Source of the DNA: G963422745 sp963422745 | Lineage (GTDB): Bacteria > Actinomycetota > Acidimicrobiia > Acidimicrobiales > Aldehydirespiratoraceae | DNA: 64,000 nt | Assembly: GCA_963422745.1 (NCBI GenBank) | Contig: OY730477.1 | Coordinates: 310,001 to 374,000, forward strand | Direction of reading: 5' to 3' | In this document: positions 59,151-64,000 of the stretch, one piece after another | How the letters are laid out: each line of letters begins with the position of its first letter | Numbering within the stretch: the stretch's first letter is position 1 | Notes under the pieces: generated by a model | Database searches by the model: none | The model's input: the letters and a program-made list of their open reading frames with translations, nothing else | Told to the model about the DNA's origin: nothing | Program-made: the position numbers and the translations under genes

Positions 59151-60017
59151 CTAGTGGCCAGCCCACAGTCGATGAGCACGAAGGGTCAGGCGTTCCGCAT
59201 CTATCTCCAAGCATCTTGGTGTGAGTCCAGCTTGCGGTCCCGACCAGGCCAACTCAGCCACGCAGGAACTGACCGGGGCCCGCAGATCGACCGTCGCGAT
59301 CCTGCGGAACAACAACGCTTCTTCAAGGTTGTCGCGCAGTGTCGCCGCCAACCTGGCCGCACCTCGTACTTCAACGTCCCAGTCGTCCACCTGTAAAGGG
59401 ATCCTTTCGATGTGGCCATATCGGGTCAGGACAGCGGCCGCCGACTTCGCTCCCCATCCGGGAAGTCCGGGGAAGCCATCGGCGGAGTCGCCCACGACAC
59501 CAAGGTAATCGGGGATCGACTCGGGCGGAACGCCGAACTTCTTGATCACCCCAGCTCGGTCATAGAACACTGCGCGGCGACGGTCTAGCTGCACGATGCG
59601 GTCGTCGGCCGTGACACATTGAGCCAGGTCCTTGTCGGGCGTGCAGATGACAACCTGCTCCACGTCGGGGTCCCCAGCGGCCATGACCGCGCCCGCGGCC
59701 AGGGCGTCGTCGGCTTCATGGGTGATCTGAGGCCAGACCTCAAAACCGGCAAGCTGCAGCAGTTCCTCAACCTCAGCGAACTGTGCGTACAGGTCAGGAT
59801 CGATTCCGCTGCCATCCTTGTATCGATCGTAGAGATCGTTGCGCCACGATTCAATAACATGGTCAGTGGCAATGCCGATATGGGTGGCGCCGGATTCGAC
59901 CATATCAAGCACAGTGTTGAGCACTCCGCGCTGCGCCCCAAAGCGAGGGCTGTCGTTTGACCGGGCGTAATGGAAACGGAACAGTTCGTAGGTGCCGTCA
60001 ACCAGGTGAACCTTCAC
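59151..60017 (-). CDS. 5'-3' exonuclease / flap endonuclease (PolA N-terminal type)
   Basis: 288 residues. N-terminal nuclease core: VDGTYELFRFHYA, then the acidic cluster EADDALAAGAVM and VVICTPDKDLAQCV near residue 120 that binds catalytic metals. The helix-hairpin-helix region follows: IPDYLGVVGDSADGFPGLPGWGAKSAAAVL near residue 168. It is a stand-alone relative of the PolA 5' nuclease, removing flaps or RNA primers. Confidence 0.93.
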   Translation of the reverse strand: MKVHLVDGTYELFRFHYARSNDSPRFGAQRGVLNTVLDMVESGATHIGIATDHVIESWRNDLYDRYKDGSGIDPDLYAQFAEVEELLQLAGFEVWPQITHEADDALAAGAVMAAGDPDVEQVVICTPDKDLAQCVTADDRIVQLDRRRAVFYDRAGVIKKFGVPPESIPDYLGVVGDSADGFPGLPGWGAKSAAAVLTRYGHIERIPLQVDDWDVEVRGAARLAATLRDNLEEALLFRRIATVDLRAPVSSCVAELAWSGPQAGLTPRCLEIDAERLTLRAHRLWAGH

Positions 60018-60027
60018 ACGAATGGTG

Positions 60028-60429
60028 TTATTCCTGGACCAGTTCGATCAAAGTGCCGAGTGACCCTTTGGGATGCACGAACGCCACCGTAGTGCCTCTT
60101 GATCCCCGGCGAGGGACCTTGTCGATCGGTGTTGCGCCAGCAGCCGTCATGCGGGCCAGCGCCGCAGCGCAATCGTCTACCCTGTAGCCGACGTGATGCA
60201 GCCCCTCCCCGCGTTTGTCCAGGAACTTGGCAATTGGTGAGCTGGGCCGTGTGGCAGCGATGAGTTGGATGTAGCTGTCTGCCACCTTGATCAGGGCCTC
60301 TATAACCCCGTCTGATTCGATGATCTCTCGGTGTGCTACCTCTGCATCAAAGGCCGATTCGTAGTATGCGACAGCGGCGTTCAGGTCGTGAACAGCGATG
60401 GCTACATGATCAATCTCGGTGAGCAACAC
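60028..60429 (-). CDS. mce: Methylmalonyl-CoA epimerase
   Basis: Racemises methylmalonyl-CoA between propionyl-CoA carboxylase and mutase. A 133-residue VOC-fold protein: TEIDHVAIAVHDLNAAVAYYESAF, RGEGLHHVGYRVDD near residue 75, and VAFVHPKGSLGTLIELVQ with the final metal Glu. GTG 60429 gives the family start; the frame to 60456 adds only nine residues. It supports a propionate/odd-chain route with the carboxylase at 52-53.5 kb. Confidence 0.94.
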   Translation of the reverse strand: MLLTEIDHVAIAVHDLNAAVAYYESAFDAEVAHREIIESDGVIEALIKVADSYIQLIAATRPSSPIAKFLDKRGEGLHHVGYRVDDCAAALARMTAAGATPIDKVPRRGSRGTTVAFVHPKGSLGTLIELVQE

Positions 60430-60576
60430 GCCGCTTAAGCTACACGCCTGCAGCAACTCGGACGTCGCGTCGGTTCAGCGCAGCTGGCCGTCCTGGTCGG
60501 TTTTCGCAATACACATCGGCTGGAGCGGCACATCGGCTAGCGGGAGCCTCTTGTTCAATGATTCGCGCGCAACAGG

Positions 60577-61179
60577 TCATTCCAGAACCGTTCGCCCTTC
60601 CAGAGCACGGGCCAGGGTCAAGTCGTCGGCATATTCAAGGTCGCCGCCCACCGGAAGGCCGCTGGCTATTCGGCTCGCTTTGATCCCGAGAGGCCTCAGA
60701 TACTTCATCAACAATGCCGTTGTGGCTTCTCCCTCAAGGTTGGGGTTGGTGGCCACTATCACCTCCTCGATCTTCTCGTCAAGGATCCGGCTGATCAGCT
60801 CCTTCACCCGCAGTTGATCCACACCGACACCATCAATGGGCGAGAAAGCGCCCTGTAGTACGTGATAGCGACCATGAAACTCGTGTGTGCGTTCAATCGC
60901 AACAATGTCTTGGCTGTCTTCCACCACACAGATCAGATGCTGTTCGCGGCGCGGGTCGCTACAAATCGCACACTCCTCGCCTCCCTCACTCAAGTTGAAG
61001 CAGCGTAAACATGACGACACTCGCTCCTTGGCATGTGCAATCGCCTCGGCCAGACGCCTCGCGTCCTCCACAGGTGCCTTGAGGAGGTGAAACGCCAACC
61101 TTTGCGCCGACTTCGGACCGATGCCCGGAAGCCGGCCGAGTTGGTCAATCAGTTCCTGGACCGCGGCCGAATAGCTCAC
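60577..61179 (-). CDS. recR: Recombination mediator RecR
   Basis: Works with RecO (and RecF) to load RecA at gaps. 200 residues: N-terminal HhH (VQELIDQLGRLPGIGPKSAQRLAFHLL), four-Cys zinc motif (CLRCFNL...CAICSD near residue 58), Toprim domain (LICVVEDSQDIVAIE; EVIVATNPNLEGEATTALL). GTG 61179 matches the family start. Downstream of dnaX, the common dnaX-recR order, though the usual YbaB gene between them is absent. Confidence 0.96.
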   Translation of the reverse strand: MSYSAAVQELIDQLGRLPGIGPKSAQRLAFHLLKAPVEDARRLAEAIAHAKERVSSCLRCFNLSEGGEECAICSDPRREQHLICVVEDSQDIVAIERTHEFHGRYHVLQGAFSPIDGVGVDQLRVKELISRILDEKIEEVIVATNPNLEGEATTALLMKYLRPLGIKASRIASGLPVGGDLEYADDLTLARALEGRTVLE

Positions 61180-61234
61180 CTTGTTCCGCCGAAGCAATAA
61201 CGTGGGAACTCCCCGTGGTACGCGAGCCGCTTGA

Positions 61235-63259
61235 TCACCGCGCCAAGTCCTTGCTGGTGTGCAACTCTGATCCTGGGAACTTCTGCAGGAGCAGATCGAT
61301 CAGTGAACCTTGAAAGGCCTCATCGACTTTGGGATCCGCAGGGGCGGGATCAGGCGCGATTTCAGGGTTGGACCCGTCGACAGCTGCAACGTTCTCGGCA
61401 CCAGACCCGTCAAGGGTTGGGGCGGGACCGGTGACCGCCTTGATTTTGGCGTCAGACCCAACGACGGATGCAGCAGCACCGGAATCCGCCGCAGGCACAG
61501 ATGCGGTAGCCATCCGATCAGACCCAACGACGGACGCAACAGCACCAGTATCCGCCGCAGGCACAGATGCGGTAGCCATCCGATCAGACCCAACGACGGA
61601 CGCAACAGCACCAGTATCCGCCGCATCGTCGGAATCCGAACCAGGAGCCAATTCTGCGAGATCCGTCGCCGAGGACGACGATGAACTACCCAGGTGATCT
61701 TCGATGATCATCTCCCACACCCGGCTGCATTCTTCTGCGGTTCGCGTGCCCTGCGCCGGGCCCAGCACCTCTTGTGCCCGGCGGATCACATCCTGGCGAG
61801 CCAAACCGAAGTGGGTTTGCGCCAGTTGCACTACGTCGGTTGGTGACGTCGGCTTGAGCGTGCGCAAATTGACGTCACCAATCGGTTGCCCGGTCGAAGG
61901 CGGTGCGGACTTCGTGACCGGCAACGGGTCCGGTGGCGCAGCCTGGGTCACATTCCGATTTACACGCTGCGATCGGGACGATTCCGCCCTCTTGCTGGCC
62001 AGCGTTTGCCGGGCCACCGACCCGACGCCGGAACGTTTCGCGGCCGGTGGCGCTTCGGTAGCGGCATCCTCACGATCCGTGGACGGCGATCGGGTTCTCG
62101 CGGCCATGCCCGGCTTCGACAAGCCCGCCTTCCGACCAGTCATCTCCGGTGTCATCTGAGAAATCTGTGTTTCGAGCTGCTCGACTCGCCGTGTGAGTTC
62201 CTCCAACGAGTGATCGGCGTCGCTCCGACACAAACGCACCAATGTCACTTCGAGATCAACTCTGGGATCCGGTGCCTGACGCATCTCAACCAGAGCCACT
62301 CCCAACATCTCAAGAGCGCGCGTCAACGCAGACGGCTTCATCACGGCCGCAATCCGGTCGGCGCGGCTTCGAGCACTTGGCGCAAGACGACGAGGCGGAG
62401 CTTTCATGGCGACCAGGAACGCTTCACGAAGCCCGAACAACACGCTTTCGCCGATCGTGCGCGGATCTCGACCGCGGCCCGTAGCGTCATCAACCGCCGT
62501 CAAGGTAGCGGCAACGTCGTGACAGGCGATGGCGTCAAGCAAGGCGTCGGTTGATGTGTCGAGTTCGGTTACGCCACCGGCGGCTACCACTCGATCGAGC
62601 GCGGATAGTGTGTCACGAACCGATCCGCCGCCTTCAACGACCACATGCTCGACTATCTCGGGACCTACATCCAGACCAGCGTCGGCGATAACCCAGCGAA
62701 CATGGTCGGCCATTTCGTCGGCCCGCAGCAACGACAACTCGAACACCTGACATCGGCTGCGGATCGTCTCGACAACCTTGTGAGGCTCGGTCGTTGCCAG
62801 CACCCAGACGACATGATCCGGAGGCTCCTCCAGTGTCTTCAGCAGCGCATTCTCGGACTGCGAGGTGAGCATGTGCACCTCGTCGAGCACATAGACCTTA
62901 GCCCTTCCCGGCGTACCCAGATTGACTTTCGCCAGCAGGGCACGCATGTCCTCGACCTTGTTGTTGCCAGCCGCGTCGAGTTCGTGGAGATCAAAGGATC
63001 GACCATGTTCGATCGACACGCAGCTATCGCAGACAGCACAGGGCTCACCCTCGGCTCCGAGGTCTTCGCAGTTGAGCGCCTTGGCCAGCACCCGAGCTGA
63101 GGTGGTCTTTCCAGTGCCTCGGGGGCCGTGCAGGAGATATGCGTGACCCACTTCACCCTTAACGACCGCGTTGCGTAGGGCCGCCACGACATGGCGCTGC
63201 CCCCGGATCTGCGCGAATGTTTGGGGCCTGTAACGCCGGTACAGGGACTGGTAGGCCAT
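61235..63259 (-). CDS. dnaX: DNA polymerase III subunit gamma/tau
   Basis: Clamp-loader ATPase, 674 residues. AAA+ core: HGPRGTGKTTSARVLAKAL (Walker A near residue 44), zinc Cys cluster CEDLGAEGEPCAVCDSC, VLDEVHMLTSQSENALLKTLEEPP (Walker B near residue 124), and the SRC motif IRSRCQVFEL. The C-terminal half beyond about residue 370 is a variable, Ala/Asp/Ser-rich tail with 22-residue repeats. I see no obvious ribosomal slippery site for a separate gamma product. Confidence 0.95.
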   Translation of the reverse strand: MAYQSLYRRYRPQTFAQIRGQRHVVAALRNAVVKGEVGHAYLLHGPRGTGKTTSARVLAKALNCEDLGAEGEPCAVCDSCVSIEHGRSFDLHELDAAGNNKVEDMRALLAKVNLGTPGRAKVYVLDEVHMLTSQSENALLKTLEEPPDHVVWVLATTEPHKVVETIRSRCQVFELSLLRADEMADHVRWVIADAGLDVGPEIVEHVVVEGGGSVRDTLSALDRVVAAGGVTELDTSTDALLDAIACHDVAATLTAVDDATGRGRDPRTIGESVLFGLREAFLVAMKAPPRRLAPSARSRADRIAAVMKPSALTRALEMLGVALVEMRQAPDPRVDLEVTLVRLCRSDADHSLEELTRRVEQLETQISQMTPEMTGRKAGLSKPGMAARTRSPSTDREDAATEAPPAAKRSGVGSVARQTLASKRAESSRSQRVNRNVTQAAPPDPLPVTKSAPPSTGQPIGDVNLRTLKPTSPTDVVQLAQTHFGLARQDVIRRAQEVLGPAQGTRTAEECSRVWEMIIEDHLGSSSSSSATDLAELAPGSDSDDAADTGAVASVVGSDRMATASVPAADTGAVASVVGSDRMATASVPAADSGAAASVVGSDAKIKAVTGPAPTLDGSGAENVAAVDGSNPEIAPDPAPADPKVDEAFQGSLIDLLLQKFPGSELHTSKDLAR
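61456..61619. repeat. 66-bp in-frame repeat in the dnaX tail
   Basis: Two identical 66-bp copies (61488-61553, 61554-61619) flanked by a diverged partial copy (about 61456-61487). Each encodes 22 residues containing DTGAVASVVGSDRMATAS. The region lies in the disordered tail close to the gene's 3' end. Confidence 0.95.
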
Positions 63260-63353
63260 GGCAGTCCAACTCTACTTGTCATCGCGGTGCGGATCCGAAG
63301 ACCCGACCGGGCCATCTCAGTTGGCGACCCGGTCCTTTGACCGATCCCGGGAG

Positions 63354-63459
63354 TGGCGGCCAGGTGGTCTGCGGCACACGGACGGATCCGCTGAGAGCTG
63401 CTGCCTTCCGACCCTGACTCGGTTCACGGGCGTCTGTTGCACAGGACCCGACCGCCACA
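63354..63459 (-). ncRNA. ffs: Small bacterial SRP RNA (4.5S)
   Basis: On the minus strand the conserved SRP domain IV appears as GTCAGG then GGTCGGAAGGCAGCAGC (near 63400-63420), matching CAGGxxCGGAAGGxAGCAGC. The ends pair: GTGGCGG at the 5' end (63453-63459) with CCGCCAC at the 3' end (63354-63360). Size about 106 nt, typical of the short bacterial form. It lies upstream of dnaX, a common actinobacterial location. Exact ends could be a few nt longer. Confidence 0.9.
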
Positions 63460-63569
63460 CCCCGAATCGGGTGCGGGCCACTAATCATATCCCGCACGAA
63501 GCCAGCCCGCGTTCGGGAGTTCTACACGACGCGATAGTGTGGCTAGCGGGTCCCGTAGAGGATCTGCGG

Positions 63570-63655
63570 GGAGGGTTGCCAGAGCGGCCGAATGGGCACG
63601 CTTGGAAAGCGTGTGAGGTGACGAGCCTCCGTGGGTTCAAATCCCACACCCTCCG
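63570..63655 (+). tRNA. tRNA-Ser (GGA)
   Basis: Acceptor GGAGGGT/ACCCTCC, anticodon loop TTGGAAA gives GGA, long variable arm, T-arm GTGGGTTCAAATCCCAC, discriminator G. CCA is not encoded. Beside SRP RNA and dnaX as in many bacteria. Confidence 0.95.
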
Positions 63656-63681
63656 CCGTGGGATGAAGCGACGACTTGGCG

Positions 63682-64000
63682 TCAACGTGTTGCAGCATGA
63701 GCGGCAAAGATGAGTCGGGCGGAACGCACACCGCCGGAAACCCCATCAAGCATCTTGTTCATTGCATAGACGATCACAAGATCGTTGTTGAGGTCCACAA
63801 GCGCCATTGAACCGCCGAGTCCACCCCACAAGATCGTGCGATCGTTCATCCCGAGGGGCATACCCGGGGAGTTCAGCCCGAAACCAACACCCATCCGAAG
63901 ATCCCTACCAGTCACGTAATCGTGGCCACAATATTGGACCTCGGCGGTACGTGCGATGGTCGCCCGCGACAGCAACGGGTTCCCCAACACCGGAAACCGG
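63682..64000 (-). CDS. Serine hydrolase (class C beta-lactamase/esterase family), C-terminal part
   Basis: The last 106 or so codons of a gene whose start lies beyond the right edge. The visible part (LGNPLLSRATIARTA; VGFGLNSPGMPLGM; WGGLGGSMALVDLNNDLVIVYAMNKM) fits the C-terminal region of beta-lactamase-related esterases, where the HxG or GGxGGS segment lines the active site. The Ser-x-x-Lys site is not in the window. The frame is open through base 64000, so the GTG at 63990 is not a start. Confidence 0.75.
   Translation of the reverse strand, partial: RFPVLGNPLLSRATIARTAEVQYCGHDYVTGRDLRMGVGFGLNSPGMPLGMNDRTILWGGLGGSMALVDLNNDLVIVYAMNKMLDGVSGGVRSARLIFAAHAATR

Noticed and set aside
61235..63259. 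Programmed frameshift giving a separate gamma subunit
   Set aside because: No slippery A-rich heptamer with a following stem was seen in the middle of dnaX.

Overview
This 64 kb window looks like a chromosome segment of an uncultured actinobacterium, most likely of the class Acidimicrobiia. That placement is an inference from gene content: WhiB and HspR regulators, ClpS followed by a DUF2017 gene, a PASTA-domain kinase beside a PP2C phosphatase and trpG, an aa3 oxidase cluster with a cytochrome c-fused subunit II, an EtfD-type Fe-S membrane oxidoreductase, and acyl-CoA carboxylase plus methylmalonyl-CoA epimerase. GC content is moderately high. I see no prophage, insertion sequence, integrase or CRISPR array.

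Layout. 0-13.4 kb: msrA, a D-aminoacylase-type amidohydrolase, lysC, an alkyl-sulfatase-like hydrolase, a DUF4031 protein, a RsbW-like protein, dut, orn, a metallo-beta-lactamase-fold (MBL) hydrolase, a structured leader with a terminator, a WhiB regulator, and a TlpA/CcdA thiol-redox pair followed by a poly-gamma-glutamate hydrolase-like gene. 13.4-26 kb: pdxH, serS, then a compact respiratory block on the minus strand. It runs from a degenerate oxidase subunit I, a degenerate subunit III and an unknown membrane protein into ctaC-ctaD-ctaE-ctaF-ctaG, with ctaB (minus) and ctaA (plus) diverging upstream. 26-34.5 kb: clpS, DUF2017, tRNA-Asp, tRNA-Phe, a flavin/Fe-S dienoyl-CoA-reductase-like enzyme, an ACT-domain malic enzyme, a small unknown protein, and purA-purB. 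34.6-41.3 kb: a five-gene chaperone operon dnaK-grpE-dnaJ-hspR-clpB. 41.5-51.5 kb: gpmA, an EtfD-like oxidoreductase, trpG/pabA, a PASTA kinase homologue lacking the catalytic Asp, a PP2C phosphatase, tRNA-Leu, an MBL hydrolase, a fatty-acid desaturase and pheA. 51.6-64 kb: acyl-CoA carboxylase beta plus a small epsilon-like partner, a lipoprotein nuclease/phosphatase, an FMN-binding protein, an epoxide hydrolase, an ATP-dependent DNA ligase, a 5'-3' exonuclease, mce, recR, dnaX, SRP RNA, tRNA-Ser and the end of a serine hydrolase running off the right edge.

The gene set points to an aerobic heterotroph that oxidises fatty acids or propionate and respires through an aa3 oxidase. Three things stand out. 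First, an oxidase-like membrane complex has lost nearly all metal ligands but is translationally coupled to the true oxidase. Second, the PASTA kinase homologue carries HRN in place of HRD and is probably a pseudokinase. Third, non-coding tandem arrays (units 37, 65, 65, 66, 67, 137 and 140 bp) sit in the gaps between genes, usually touching a gene's 3' end and sometimes duplicating its last codons and stop. Similar 30, 66 and 69 bp units occur inside three coding regions.
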